Part shown: positions 27,134 to 36,664 of the stretch, one piece after another | Layout: each line of letters opens with the position of its first letter | Position numbering within the stretch: the first letter of the stretch is position 1 | Assembly (NCBI GenBank): GCA_037447455.1 | Contig: JBBIGQ010000002.1 | Coordinates: 255,689 to 319,688, forward strand | Source: BPGX01 sp037447455 | GTDB taxonomy: Bacteria > Bacteroidota > Bacteroidia > B-17B0 > Aurantibacillaceae | DNA: 64,000 bases | Direction of reading: 5' to 3' | Translations under genes and position numbers: made by a program | Notes under the pieces: generated by a model | Seen by the model: the letters and a program-made list of their open reading frames with translations, nothing else | Databases searched by the model: none | What the model was told of the DNA's origin: nothing

Positions 27134-28825
27134 TCAAATACTGAGTTTTTTATATCGTGGTCGCTTGGGTTCAATAGTTCCTAATCGTTTTTTCTTATTC
27201 TCTTCGTATTCAGAATAAGTACCTTCAAACCAATAGAAGGCACTATCTCCCTCGTATGCTAAAATATGCGTACATACCCTGTCTAAAAACCATCTGTCGT
27301 GGCTAATAATCACCGCACACCCCGCAAAGTTCAGTAAACCTTCTTCCAAAGCACGAAGAGTATTCACATCGAGATCATTAGTGGGCTCATCAAGTAATAA
27401 TACATTACCACCTTCTTTTAAAGCAAGTGCTAAATGCAAACGATTTCGTTCACCGCCAGATAATACCCCACATTTTTTACCCTGATCGGCACCTGTAAAA
27501 TTAAACCGGCCTAAATAAGCCCGTGAATTAATGGTTCTTCCCTCAAAAACCAAATTATCTAATCCGCCACTTACTACTTCAAATACTGTTTTTTCAGGAG
27601 CAATGGCTTTATGGGTTTGATCCACATAAGAAATTTTTACAGTCGGTCCAATTTTAATTTCTCCCGAAGTGGGTTGTTCTTGCCCCATAATCATTCTGAA
27701 AAGTGTGGTTTTACCTACCCCATTGGGGCCTATAATTCCAACAATTCCTGCGGGGGGTAATTTGAAGTTTAAATTTTCAAACAACACTCTATCTCCAAAT
27801 ACTTTTGTAAGATTCACTGCTTCAATGACATCGTTGCCTAATCTTGGTCCATTGGGGATAAAAATTTCAAGTTTTTCTTCTTTAACTTTTACATCTTCAT
27901 TTAAGAGTTTTTCATAGTTTTGTAAGCGAGCTTTTTGTTTAGTACCTCTTCCTTTAACGCCCGCCCTTACCCACTCTAACTCTCTTTCAAGTGTTTTTAA
28001 TCTTTTGCTTTCTTGTTTTTCTTCTTGTCGCAAGCGTTCTTGTTTTTGTTCCAGCCAGCTGGTATAATTACCTTTCCATGGAATACCTTCACCGCGGTCT
28101 AATTCCAATATCCAGCCGGCCACATTATCCAGAAAATAACGGTCATGTGTTACGGCTATAACCGTACCTTTGTAGTTTTTCAAATGTTGTTCTAACCAAT
28201 CTACACTTTCTGCATCCAGATGGTTAGTGGGTTCATCCAACAACAAAATATCGGGTTCTTGTAAAAGTAATCTACATAAAGCCACCCTTCTTCTTTCTCC
28301 GCCAGATAAAACCTTTATGGGCGTATCGCTTTCCGGGCAACGCAAGGCATCCATAGCTTTTTCAAGTCGTGCATCCAAATTCCACAAATCGTAGTGATCA
28401 ATTTTTTCCTGAAGTTCCGCCTGACGATTGATAAGTTTTTCCATCTTATCAGGGTCATTCAACACCTCTTCATCGGAAAATTTATTATTGACTTCTTCGT
28501 ATTCATTCAGGATGTCAACATATTGTTGAACACCTTCTCTCACTACTTCAATCACCGTTTTATTTTCATTTAATTGAGGTTCTTGTTCTAACAAGCCAAT
28601 TGTGTACCCCGGTGAATAATGCACTTCGCCAATGTAATCTTTATCAATGCCCGCAATAATTCTTAATAGTGTGGATTTACCGGCACCATTTAATCCTAAT
28701 ACTCCAATTTTTGCGCCATAATAAAAAGACAAGTAAATATCTTTAAGTACTTGTTTATTAGGTGGATGGATTTTGCTCACATTCACCATGCTGAAAATAA
28801 TCTGTCTGCCTTCCTGATTGGACAT
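27134..28825 (-). CDS. ettA: Energy-dependent translational throttle protein EttA (ABC-F)
   Basis: A soluble ABC-F ATPase, 563 residues (E. coli EttA 555), that binds the ribosomal E site and gates elongation. NBD1 has Walker A GLNGAGKST (44-52) and LSGGERRRVALCRLLLQEP. The EttA signature linker RGEGIPWKGNYTSWLEQKQER and ERELEWVRAGVKGRGTKQKAR separates it from NBD2 (GPNGVGKTT, LSGGERNRLHLALALKEG). The ATG at 28825 is chosen; an ATG eight codons upstream overlaps the TATCTTTG promoter box and would precede transcription start. Confidence 0.95.
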   Translation of the reverse strand: MSNQEGRQIIFSMVNVSKIHPPNKQVLKDIYLSFYYGAKIGVLGLNGAGKSTLLRIIAGIDKDYIGEVHYSPGYTIGLLEQEPQLNENKTVIEVVREGVQQYVDILNEYEEVNNKFSDEEVLNDPDKMEKLINRQAELQEKIDHYDLWNLDARLEKAMDALRCPESDTPIKVLSGGERRRVALCRLLLQEPDILLLDEPTNHLDAESVDWLEQHLKNYKGTVIAVTHDRYFLDNVAGWILELDRGEGIPWKGNYTSWLEQKQERLRQEEKQESKRLKTLERELEWVRAGVKGRGTKQKARLQNYEKLLNEDVKVKEEKLEIFIPNGPRLGNDVIEAVNLTKVFGDRVLFENLNFKLPPAGIVGIIGPNGVGKTTLFRMIMGQEQPTSGEIKIGPTVKISYVDQTHKAIAPEKTVFEVVSGGLDNLVFEGRTINSRAYLGRFNFTGADQGKKCGVLSGGERNRLHLALALKEGGNVLLLDEPTNDLDVNTLRALEEGLLNFAGCAVIISHDRWFLDRVCTHILAYEGDSAFYWFEGTYSEYEENKKKRLGTIEPKRPRYKKLSI

Positions 28826-28838
28826 AGTTTTTTGCCCG

Positions 28839-28846
28839 CAAAGATA
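28839..28846 (-). promoter_or_regulatory. Promoter -7 box of ettA
   Basis: TATCTTTG on the minus strand, 14 bp before the ATG at 28825. It decides the ettA start codon, since the upstream in-frame ATG is inside it. Confidence 0.65.
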
Positions 28847-28929
28847 CATATAATTTTTCCGTCTGCCCAGAAAGTTCAGACAGTAATAGATGCAGGTTGA
28901 ATTTGAAACACCTGAACAGAAAAATTTCT

Positions 28930-28937
28930 ACATTCGC
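28930..28937 (+). promoter_or_regulatory. Promoter -7 box of ychF
   Basis: TACATTCG, identical to the aspS box including the following CCGAC, lies 24 bp before the ychF ATG. An upstream in-frame ATG at 28897 would begin before this box. Confidence 0.45.
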
Positions 28938-28960
28938 CGACTTTTTCAAAATTTATTATA

Positions 28961-30060
28961 TGGCATTAAAATGTGGAATTGTTGGATTGCCAAATGTTGG
29001 AAAATCCACGTTGTTTAATTGTTTAAGTAATTCAAGAGCCCAGGCGGCTAATTTCCCCTTTTGCACAATAGATCCGAATGTGGGTAGTATCACTGTACCG
29101 GATGAGCGATTAAACAAGTTGGCAGAGTTGGCAAAGCCACAAAACATTGTCCCCACTACTGTTGAAATTGTTGATATTGCAGGGCTTGTAAAAGGTGCCA
29201 GTAAAGGGGAAGGTTTGGGAAATAAATTTTTATCCAATATTCGTGAATGTGAGGCGATTATACATGTCGTGCGTTGCTTTGATAATCCAAATGTAGTGCA
29301 TGTAGAGGGCTCGGTGAATCCTGTAAGAGATAAAGAAATTATTGATATAGAATTACAACTAAAAGATCTGGAAACAGTAGAGACCAGAATTAAAAAAATT
29401 GAGAAACAGGCCAAAACCGGAAATGATAAGGAGGCATTAAAAACGTTTCAACTTTTAGAAAAAATCGAACAGGTCTTAGAGCAAGGCAAATCTGTCAGAG
29501 TTTTGAATCTTTCAGAAGAAGAGACATCCAGAATTAACGATTTAAATTTATTGACAATAAAGCCCGTACTTTATGTATGCAATGTAGAGGAAGCATCGGC
29601 TAAAACCGGAAATGAATATTCTCAACAAATTGAACAAATAGCAACAGAAGAAAATGCTGAAGTACTGATCATTACAGCACATATGGAAAGTGAAATTGCT
29701 GCATTAGAAAGTTATGAAGAGAAACAACTATTTTTGGCAGAATTAGGGCTTGATGAGCCGGGTGTTAATAAACTCATTAAAAAAGCGTACAAACTTCTTA
29801 ACTTGCAAACCTATTTTACCGTCGGAGAAAAAGAAGTGCGTGCATGGACGATTAAAAAGGGCTGGACCGCCCCACAAGCAGCGGGTGTTATTCATACCGA
29901 TTTTGAAAAAGGGTTTATTAAAGCAGAAGTGATTGCTTATGAAGATTTTATTAAATATGGTTCAGAAGCAGCGTGCAGAGAGGTCGGCAAATTAAGAATA
30001 GAAGGTAAAGAATATGTGGTGCAGGATGGTGATGTGATGCATTTTAGATTTAATGTGTGA
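28961..30060 (+). CDS. ychF: Redox-regulated ATPase YchF (Obg family)
   Basis: A 366-residue P-loop protein (E. coli 363). G1 GLPNVGKST is at 8-16, G3 DIAGLVKGASKGEGLGN follows, and the G4-like motif is CNVEE, the altered form that gives YchF its ATP preference. A coiled-coil insertion spans about 130-200, and the C-terminal TGS domain is QTYFTVGEKEVRAWTIKKGWTAPQAAG. It binds the ribosome and is linked to oxidative stress. MALKCGIVGLPNVGKST is the usual family N terminus, which fixes the start at 28961. Confidence 0.96.
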
Positions 30061-30162
30061 AATTAAAATGTATTTCTATCTCATCCATGTTTTTCAAAGT
30101 ATATCCTTATGTATCAAAGCGACTTGAGACATTGGTTGTTGATGAATAGAATAATAATTGAT

Positions 30163-30170
30163 TACCTTTG
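30163..30170 (+). promoter_or_regulatory. Promoter -7 box of the methyltransferase gene
   Basis: TACCTTTG followed by CAG lies 26 bp before the ATG at 30197, with TTG at 30136-30138 as a possible -33 element. Confidence 0.6.
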
Positions 30171-30196
30171 CAGATATTAGCTTCACAAAAATTTTT

Positions 30197-30964
30197 ATGT
30201 TTCACTTTTTATTAAAAAAAATTCCTCGCCCTGTTTTAATCAGAATGAGTTATCTGGTGAAGTTCTTTGCCCCTTTGCTGTTTTATGGCAAAAAATATAA
30301 AGATCCCATCAATAACAAAACTTATAGAAAATTTTTACCTTATGGTTATTCTGAAAAAAGTAAGCGACAAAATGTTTTATCGCCCGGCACATTATCGCTT
30401 GAACGGCATCGTCTGCTTTGGTTGTTTTTGAAAAATAAAACAAATTTTTTCTCCGCGACCCTTAAAGTGCTACACATTGCGCCTGAGCAATGTTTTTTAC
30501 CTATTTTCAAAAGTATGAAAAATTTAGAGTACATTACTGCCGATATAGAATCGCCTATTGCTGACCTGCACTTTGATTTACATCACGCCCCATTGCCAGA
30601 CAATACATTTGATGTTATTTTTGCCAATCATGTATTAGAACACGTAGAAGATGATATACAATGTATGAAAGAATTATTTAGAATGATGAAGCCCGGCGGA
30701 TGGGGAATTTTTCAGGTCCCGCAAGATACCACAAGAGAAAAAACCTATGAGGATAAGAGTATTACTTCACCGGAAGAACGGGAAAAGCATTTCTGGCAAA
30801 AAGATCATGTTCGTTTGTATGGACTGGATTATCCTGAACGACTCAAACGTGCAGGATTTGTGGTAGAAGAATACGATTATACAAAGGCATTTACAGAAGA
30901 GGAAATAGATTATTATCGCTTACCGAAAGGTGAAAAAATTTATTTGTGCAAAAAACCTTTGTAG
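30197..30964 (+). CDS. Class I SAM-dependent methyltransferase
   Basis: A 255-residue methyltransferase (Methyltransf_11 type). Motif I is divergent, in LKVLHIAPEQCFLPIFK; the acidic SAM-ribose end is YITADIE, then the post-I motif HAPLPDNTFDVIFANHVLEHVEDD and a GGWGIFQVP strand. The N-terminal 75 residues are basic and hydrophobic and may touch the membrane. Homologues often act on lipids, sugars or small molecules; none can be assigned. The ATG at 30197 is preferred because an upstream TTG lies before the promoter box. Confidence 0.82.
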   Translation: MFHFLLKKIPRPVLIRMSYLVKFFAPLLFYGKKYKDPINNKTYRKFLPYGYSEKSKRQNVLSPGTLSLERHRLLWLFLKNKTNFFSATLKVLHIAPEQCFLPIFKSMKNLEYITADIESPIADLHFDLHHAPLPDNTFDVIFANHVLEHVEDDIQCMKELFRMMKPGGWGIFQVPQDTTREKTYEDKSITSPEEREKHFWQKDHVRLYGLDYPERLKRAGFVVEEYDYTKAFTEEEIDYYRLPKGEKIYLCKKPL

Positions 30965-30997
30965 CGAAATAGTGTTGGACAAAACAATCATTTTAAT

Positions 30998-31897
30998 TTA
31001 TGTTTCCCTGAATGTTTTAAGAAGGTTTTTATACTTCCTATACAATGCAGAATTGCCTTGGTGTAAAAATGACTGCATGGTACTTAAAATCAATTTTTCG
31101 ATAATAATAGCATGACTACATGGTATAAAAAACTCCACATTTTGTTCAATATTAAGGTGATTTAAAAATTCTTTAATATCTTCTTTTTGCAGCAATGTTC
31201 CTTTGCTAAAGGGATTTATGTAGAATAATGTGGCTTCTTGTACACTGTCAGATTTTGCATCATAAAGATTGATTCCATCGTTAATATAAGAAAGTATCAA
31301 ATAATCAGGGATATTCACCGCAAAGACGGGTAAGTTTAATTTTTGAGCAATGAGTAAATAAAGTATTCCTAAGGAAATGCTATTGCCTTTCTTATTTTCT
31401 AATACATAATGTAAAAAGTTGTTTTGAACAGCATAAAAATTGGCAATGTTAGGGGAAAATAGATGGACTTCGTATAAGATATGGTTGATAATGGTTATTT
31501 CTTCCAGAGCAGTTAAACCTTCTGCAAATTCTATCCAGATATCTTTTTTGATTTGCTCGATTTTCTGGTTTAAGAATTGCAGAGAAATTTCAGGGTATTG
31601 AAAATGGTTAAGCAACCAGACAGCATACATTAGATCTTCTTGTTTATGGTACTTCCATTGCAGGAGTTGTTTAGCAAGCTCATTAAATTTAATATCTTCA
31701 ATAACATCTTCCACACGTTGAATAATCCAATTGTTCATGGTATTGTTCCATACCTTTTCAAGATAAGGAAGTGCAACGGGTCCCAACAATAACAATTGCT
31801 GTTTTACTTCAGAGAATACATTATCATCGGGGTCGTCGAGAAGTTTTAAAAGGGCTTCTATTTTTTTAGTAGTGTGTTCGTTTTCTGTGGAATACAT
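30998..31897 (-). CDS. SirB1-type transglutaminase-like (Transglut_core2) protein
   Basis: A 299-residue protein. The N-terminal half is helical (HEAT-like: LLKLLDDPDDNVFSEVKQQLLLLGPVALPYLEKVW). The C-terminal part has the Transglut_core2 signature ENKKGNSISLGILYLLIAQKLNLPVFAVNIPDYLILSY. No cysteine stands in the classical transglutaminase position, as is common for SirB1 proteins, so it is probably not an active crosslinker. It has its own TATCTTTG box. Convergent with the methyltransferase. Confidence 0.78.
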   Translation of the reverse strand: MYSTENEHTTKKIEALLKLLDDPDDNVFSEVKQQLLLLGPVALPYLEKVWNNTMNNWIIQRVEDVIEDIKFNELAKQLLQWKYHKQEDLMYAVWLLNHFQYPEISLQFLNQKIEQIKKDIWIEFAEGLTALEEITIINHILYEVHLFSPNIANFYAVQNNFLHYVLENKKGNSISLGILYLLIAQKLNLPVFAVNIPDYLILSYINDGINLYDAKSDSVQEATLFYINPFSKGTLLQKEDIKEFLNHLNIEQNVEFFIPCSHAIIIEKLILSTMQSFLHQGNSALYRKYKNLLKTFRET

Positions 31898-31905
31898 CTT
31901 GCCCC

Positions 31906-31913
31906 CAAAGATA
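31906..31913 (-). promoter_or_regulatory. Promoter -7 box of the SirB1-type gene
   Basis: TATCTTTG on the minus strand ends 8 bases before the start codon at 31897, so the transcript is almost leaderless. Confidence 0.6.
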
Positions 31914-31964
31914 GAGCAAAGATGGAGGATAAACTGACTCTATTTTACTTTTTTACCAACACAT

Positions 31965-32840
31965 TTATGTTAGTTTTTCCAAACTTATTACAATGAGTTT
32001 TTCTACACTTTTATCGTAATTTTTAGTGAACTGGCGAATAATCCGGTTAGCAATAATCACACAAGCCGTAACGCATTGATGTCCAAATGCTTTGCCAAGG
32101 CCGTATAAAGCAGAGGTTTCCATTTCAAAGTTAGTAATTTTAAGTCCATTGTAACGAAAGGATGTCAAGCGTTCGTTGAGTTGTGGCAAAGCTGCATCCA
32201 GCCGTAACTGCCTTCCTTGCGGACCATAAAAACCGGGAGCCGTTGCAGTAATGCCAAAATGGACATTTTCAATTCCTTTAAATTGGTTAATCAATTCTTC
32301 TGATCCTTTGACACAATAAGGGTACGGCAATGTTTTCAGCCAATTGGCATGTTGAATAAATGCCCGACTAATATCATGTTCATAAATACTGTCATCGGTC
32401 TTATAAAAATTTAAAAGACCATCCAGCCCCAAACCATGCGTACTTACAACTATGTCATTAACATGGATATTTTCTTGTAACGCACCACTGGTACCTAATC
32501 GTATAATGTTCAGTATTCTCTTTTTTTCCTTTACTTTTCTTGTAAGCGGATCAATATTAACTGCTGCATCCAGTTCTGTCAAAACAATGTCAATATTATC
32601 AGTACCAATACCAGTGGATAACACCGTGATGCGTTTGTTGTTAAAATAGCCGGTATGTGCAACAAACTCACGATGTTCTGAAGTGTGCTCAATGGATGAA
32701 AAAAACTTGCTGATAGCATTTACTCTGTTTTGATCGCCCACAACAATCACAGTGTCGGCAATATCTTCATCTTTGAGGTTAATGTGATAAAGACGATTTT
32801 CTGGAGTTAATATGAGCTCAGATTCTTCAAAGGATTTCAT
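31965..32840 (-). CDS. Nucleoside phosphorylase (uridine phosphorylase-like)
   Basis: A 291-residue PNP/UDP-family enzyme that splits a nucleoside with phosphate into base and ribose-1-phosphate. Family motifs are VVGDQNRV near the N terminus, the phosphate/ribose motif IRLGTSGALQENI and the substrate-binding NFEMETSALYGLGKAFGHQ. NP-1 family members of this size in Bacteroidota are usually called uridine phosphorylase, but the base specificity is not settled here. The ATG at 32840 is taken instead of a TTG five codons upstream. Confidence 0.87.
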   Translation of the reverse strand: MKSFEESELILTPENRLYHINLKDEDIADTVIVVGDQNRVNAISKFFSSIEHTSEHREFVAHTGYFNNKRITVLSTGIGTDNIDIVLTELDAAVNIDPLTRKVKEKKRILNIIRLGTSGALQENIHVNDIVVSTHGLGLDGLLNFYKTDDSIYEHDISRAFIQHANWLKTLPYPYCVKGSEELINQFKGIENVHFGITATAPGFYGPQGRQLRLDAALPQLNERLTSFRYNGLKITNFEMETSALYGLGKAFGHQCVTACVIIANRIIRQFTKNYDKSVEKLIVISLEKLT

Positions 32841-32885
32841 ATCTTGAATTTTCAATTATTGGTGAAAGTTAATGAATTTTATAAG

Positions 32886-34304
32886 TTAATACAACTTGAT
32901 TAAATAGGATTGGTGAGATTTGATTTCAATATCTTTTTCAATCGTATAAATACTGGCTCGCATGGATTTAGCACGCCATACAATTTTGTACTTACCGGGC
33001 AGGAGATAAAATTTTTGTTGCGTTTCTTTTGAAAGATTGGCAACCCATTTGAGAGATTGGTTTTTGACGTCCAGAAAGATACTGCCATCCCCCGCTTCCA
33101 AACTTTGAATGGTAAGTTCACCGGCAGAAGGAATGGTAATGCTTTGTGTTTGAGCAGGAAGAATTTGGACAGTTTTGTCTATCCGAGGCAAGGTTAAAAT
33201 ATTTATTTCATAGTTATTAACGATGTATTTTTCTGAAGAATTAAGGTTTTGTACATTATAGATTTTTTTGGTTTGAGTATCTCTGACGACGGTTCTGATT
33301 TTCTCATTGAAATTAAAACTGCCTTTTTCTCTTTGCACTGCTAACAATCCTTGTGGTGTATTTAATGGAATGATATTATGATGTCCTTCGTTTAGCTGAA
33401 TAGTGTTGCTTTCTACAGGTGGAATGGTGTGTGCAATAGCTTTATAAGTTATAGGAGAAGGTAGAATTAACGTATCAGGGTTATTTAATTCATTGAGCGT
33501 ATGAATGTAATTGTAGAGATAGGTATTTTTTTTTGCGTCGTACAATGTAATGTTGACATTGGTTTCTAAAGGTCGTCCGGCAATGTCAAGAAGGTTGACT
33601 TGTACAGTGGTTTTATTTAATTTTTGTTGAATAAGAATATCAGATATGTTTTTGTAAAGATCTTTTTGGTTCGCATCCAGATAATTGCCCACACAATTGA
33701 AGGTTTGCGCCTGATGAACAGTTAGTCCAATGCCAATAATAAAAGGTTTGAATATAATGCCTTGCGATTCAAGGTATTGACGGGCTTTGCAAGGATCTCC
33801 TTTGCATTCTTCGATACCATCAGTGATGAGAATGATATTATTAAGAGATGTATTATCAGGGAAATCCGTAACAGATTGAATCAAAGAATATTCAATGGGA
33901 GTAATACCGGTTGGTTTTAAGTTGGAAATCAGTTCTTTAATGGCTTTAGTATTATTAGATTTGAAAGGTAAGAGAAGTTTGCTGTCTTTACAATCACCGG
34001 GGGGATATTTGACAGTAGAACCATACGTACGAAGCGCCATTTGAAGATTGGGTATGCTAGAGAGAGAATCAATGAGTTGAAAGGCAAGTGTTTTGGCAAT
34101 GGTGATTTTTTCTGTTCCATTCCATTTGCCTTTCATGCTGTTGCTGGCATCAAAAATAATGAGTACTCGTGTTAGAGGGGCAGATTGTAATGCTTTCTTT
34201 TTCTTATCTTCGCAGGGTTTACAATAATTTTGAGGTATCAACTTAAAACTATACAAACATAAATGGAGCAGTAAAATTGAAAAGAATACATCTTTTTTTC
34301 TCAT
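32886..34304 (-). CDS. Exported von Willebrand factor A domain protein
   Basis: A 472-residue exported protein. The N-terminal hydrophobic stretch (about 6-20) is followed by a VWA domain with an intact MIDAS (D52-A-S54-N-S56, then LKPTGITPIEYSL for the threonine and ITDGIEECKGDPC for the acidic residue), about residues 45-210. The rest is beta-rich and could be two Ig-like or carboxypeptidase-regulatory-like domains. A CxxC-like pair (QNYCKPCED) lies before the VWA. The ATG at 34304 gives a better signal peptide than the overlapping GTG at 34331. It follows a small lipoprotein gene and is likely cotranscribed. Confidence 0.8.
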   Translation of the reverse strand: MRKKDVFFSILLLHLCLYSFKLIPQNYCKPCEDKKKKALQSAPLTRVLIIFDASNSMKGKWNGTEKITIAKTLAFQLIDSLSSIPNLQMALRTYGSTVKYPPGDCKDSKLLLPFKSNNTKAIKELISNLKPTGITPIEYSLIQSVTDFPDNTSLNNIILITDGIEECKGDPCKARQYLESQGIIFKPFIIGIGLTVHQAQTFNCVGNYLDANQKDLYKNISDILIQQKLNKTTVQVNLLDIAGRPLETNVNITLYDAKKNTYLYNYIHTLNELNNPDTLILPSPITYKAIAHTIPPVESNTIQLNEGHHNIIPLNTPQGLLAVQREKGSFNFNEKIRTVVRDTQTKKIYNVQNLNSSEKYIVNNYEINILTLPRIDKTVQILPAQTQSITIPSAGELTIQSLEAGDGSIFLDVKNQSLKWVANLSKETQQKFYLLPGKYKIVWRAKSMRASIYTIEKDIEIKSHQSYLIKLY

Positions 34305-34327
34305 GTATTCTAACAAGTAATAGGGGA

Positions 34328-34852
34328 TCACTCTTCTTTTTTAGGTACAGGTTTGATGGATTTGCAGGACTCTAGCATTTTTTCAATAGCCGATTTAGAA
34401 AAAGGAGCACCTTCTGAATTTCTGGCGTCTTCAAAAGTATAGGCAGAATTTCCAATTTTTTGTACTGTTAAAAAGTGAAACTCGGAAGGCATATCGCCAA
34501 TAGCCCATTCCCAGGCAATGGTATTGGGTTCATCTACAAAAAATTGTTTGATTTTATACACATCGTCATTGCCCAAATCTGCTTTTTTGAAGGCAATATC
34601 TTCTTCGCCTTCTTTGATAATGATGTCAAATGATTTCCCCACTTTTATTTCTAATAAGCCACCGGGTTGTTCGGATATTTCCAACTTTCCTGCGGTACTG
34701 TCCGGCGTAAACAGGATAAACGTTTTACCATACTTGGATAGATCTACTATTTGCATACCTTCCGGTGCTTTTATTTCTTCTTTTTTCCCGCCACAAGACA
34801 TTAAAAAAACAGATGCGATGGACAAAGAAATGAGTATTTTTAATTTCTTCAT
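34328..34852 (-). CDS. Hypothetical lipoprotein
   Basis: A 174-residue lipoprotein with lipobox FLMSC (Cys20) followed by GG, then a single compact domain of alternating strands (MQIVDLSKYGKTFILFTPDST, GGLLEIKVGKSFDIIIKEGEED) and a Lys/Glu-rich end. I recognise no family. It lies immediately upstream of the VWA gene, so a common envelope role is plausible. Confidence 0.65.
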   Translation of the reverse strand: MKKLKILISLSIASVFLMSCGGKKEEIKAPEGMQIVDLSKYGKTFILFTPDSTAGKLEISEQPGGLLEIKVGKSFDIIIKEGEEDIAFKKADLGNDDVYKIKQFFVDEPNTIAWEWAIGDMPSEFHFLTVQKIGNSAYTFEDARNSEGAPFSKSAIEKMLESCKSIKPVPKKEE

Positions 34853-34888
34853 GGTTTTTTATTTTAGGCAAATGTGCAAAAAAAATAA

Positions 34889-36049
34889 TTATTCAAAAAA
34901 TTTTTCATTGTGGTTTAATTTTGTTTTTAAAAGGACAGAAGGTCTGTATCTGTCTTCCTGATAATACTCATAGAGTTTTTGAAGTTCATTATATATGGTA
35001 GAAGGGCCTAATTCATCTGCCCAGTGTAAAAGTCCTTTGGGATAGTTTACACCTTTTGTCATGGCGGTTTCAATATCTTCTTTAGAGGCAATTTTCCAAT
35101 ATAGAGCATCGATGGCTTCGTTGATGAGCATAGCCAGTATTCGCATAAAAATTTGTTGATGCAATTTTTCGTCTTTGATGGTAGGTTCTGTTGGGAGAGG
35201 TTGAGAATAGTCGTAAAATCCTTTGCCGGTTTTTTTTCCGAGAAGGCCGGCTTCCATAAGTCGTTTTTGGGTGATAGAAGGTTTGTATTTAGGATCATAA
35301 TACATTTGTGTCCAGACGGTTTCGGTAACAATATAATTGACATCGTGTCCGATTAAGTCCATGAGTTCAAAAGGTCCCATTTTAAATTTACCATAATACT
35401 TCATTGTCCAGTCAATGGTTGCAATGTCGGCTACCCCTTCTTCATAAATTCGTAATGCTTCGCTGTAATAAGGTCGGGCGATGCGATTGACAATAAAACC
35501 CGGTGTGTCTTTGGCAAGCACAGTTGTTTTATTCCATTGGTTGAGTAGGTTTACTGCGGATTGTACCGCTGTATCTTTTGTGAGCATTGTAGGAATTACT
35601 TCTACTAATGACATTAGCGGTGCGGGATTGAAAAAGTGTATGCCAAGGAAGCTATCTGGATTTTGAAGTCCTTTAATCATTGAGTGAACAGACAAAGAGG
35701 AAGTATTGGTAGCTAATAGACATTCGGGAGGTACAAGCGGTTCAATTTCCTGAAAAATCTTTTTTTTAATTTCAAGATTTTCTACCACGGCTTCTATTAC
35801 TAACTCTGAATCTTTGAGGGGACTAAAAGAATCAATAATAGTTAGGTTCGTTAAATAGGTTTGTTTTTGTTGTTCTGTAATTTTATTTTTTTCTACTAAT
35901 TTGGATAAATTATTTTCAAGTAAGCGTTGAGCGTTTTGCACTGCGGTTGGAGAGATGTCGTACAAATACACCTTACAATTGTTCATCAATGCTACTTGTG
36001 CAATGCCGATACCCATTGTGCCAGAACCGATAACAGCTATGGTTTTCAT
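34889..36049 (-). CDS. 3-hydroxyacyl-CoA dehydrogenase
   Basis: Oxidises 3-hydroxyacyl-CoA to 3-ketoacyl-CoA with NAD+. A 386-residue protein: Rossmann motif VIGSGTMGIGIAQVALM (residues 6-22), NAD-ribose acidic residue in YLYDISP, then the signature LATNTSSLSVHSMIKG and HFFNPAPLMSLVEVIP (catalytic His) and two C-terminal 3HCDH helical domains (DTPGFIVNRIARPYYSEAL and a shorter second one near 290-375). The tandem C-terminal domain gives a longer length than the 280-residue single forms such as PaaH. No other beta-oxidation gene lies near. Confidence 0.92.
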   Translation of the reverse strand: MKTIAVIGSGTMGIGIAQVALMNNCKVYLYDISPTAVQNAQRLLENNLSKLVEKNKITEQQKQTYLTNLTIIDSFSPLKDSELVIEAVVENLEIKKKIFQEIEPLVPPECLLATNTSSLSVHSMIKGLQNPDSFLGIHFFNPAPLMSLVEVIPTMLTKDTAVQSAVNLLNQWNKTTVLAKDTPGFIVNRIARPYYSEALRIYEEGVADIATIDWTMKYYGKFKMGPFELMDLIGHDVNYIVTETVWTQMYYDPKYKPSITQKRLMEAGLLGKKTGKGFYDYSQPLPTEPTIKDEKLHQQIFMRILAMLINEAIDALYWKIASKEDIETAMTKGVNYPKGLLHWADELGPSTIYNELQKLYEYYQEDRYRPSVLLKTKLNHNEKFFE

Positions 36050-36069
36050 ATAGATAATGAATTTTAATG

Positions 36070-36077
36070 CAAAAGTA
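36070..36077 (-). promoter_or_regulatory. Promoter -7 box of the 3-hydroxyacyl-CoA dehydrogenase gene
   Basis: TACTTTTG on the minus strand, 21 bp before the ATG at 36049, in the gap after the 2H phosphoesterase gene. Confidence 0.5.
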
Positions 36078-36082
36078 TTCTT

Positions 36083-36625
36083 TTAAAGAATAATCTCCCA
36101 ATTTTGCCCATTGTGTTTTAAAAGCGATAGCCATTTAAACTCAAAACTCGCTTCTATAGGAAAATGTTGTCTTACATCCTGAAGTATGTTTGTTACAAAT
36201 TGTTTCTTTACATCTCTGAAAGCAATTGTGATATGGGGATGAAAGGGACGAGGAGGTAAATCTTTCGTAATTTTTAATTGTGTTTTTATGAATTGATGAG
36301 TCGTGTTGTAAATATCTATGAGTTCTGCATTTTCCAATACTTTAATAAAAATTACTTTGGATAAAAACACATCATAATCTTTCAATTGAATGGTAGTGTG
36401 AAATGTTTGAAGTTGTTGATTAAGATGATAGATGTTCCGGATTAGCAAGTGTTCCTTCGCACCTGAAAAGCGAAATGGAGGTTCTATAGTAATGTGTGGT
36501 GGGGAATTGAGTGCGTGTTTACAATTGTATTTTTTAGAAACATATAATTTGATTTTCTGTATATTTTCATAAATTTCTATTGGGGGGATTATGGCTACGA
36601 AGTACAAAGCAGGTAATGAATGCAC
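36083..36625 (-). CDS. 2H phosphoesterase (LigT/2'-5' RNA ligase family)
   Basis: A 180-residue protein with the two catalytic HxT motifs H44-I-T46 (PPHITIEPPF) and H131-I-T133 (HPHITIAFRD). Family members hydrolyse 2',3'-cyclic phosphates or 2'-5' linked RNA; the physiological substrate in bacteria is usually unknown. The likely start is a GTG at 36623-36625, since no ATG is nearby in frame. It lies 39 bp after the peptide ABC ATPase gene. Confidence 0.87.
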   Translation of the reverse strand: MHSLPALYFVAIIPPIEIYENIQKIKLYVSKKYNCKHALNSPPHITIEPPFRFSGAKEHLLIRNIYHLNQQLQTFHTTIQLKDYDVFLSKVIFIKVLENAELIDIYNTTHQFIKTQLKITKDLPPRPFHPHITIAFRDVKKQFVTNILQDVRQHFPIEASFEFKWLSLLKHNGQNWEIIL

Positions 36626-36664
36626 AATCTCTATATTAATAGTGTTAATTTAAGGGATTACCGT

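Noticed and set aside
28897..28960. Upstream ATG adding 21 residues to YchF
   Set aside because: The TACATTCG promoter box lies between it and the canonical MALKCGIVGLPNVGKST start, so it would not be transcribed.
30998..31897. Active transglutaminase/protease for the SirB1-like protein
   Set aside because: The conserved GNSISLGILYLL segment has serine or isoleucine where a catalytic cysteine would stand; the usual triad is not visible.
34518..34961. A 147-codon open frame on the plus strand opposite the hypothetical lipoprotein gene
   Set aside because: It is antisense to a gene with a clear signal peptide and lipobox, and its translation shows no domain or promoter box.
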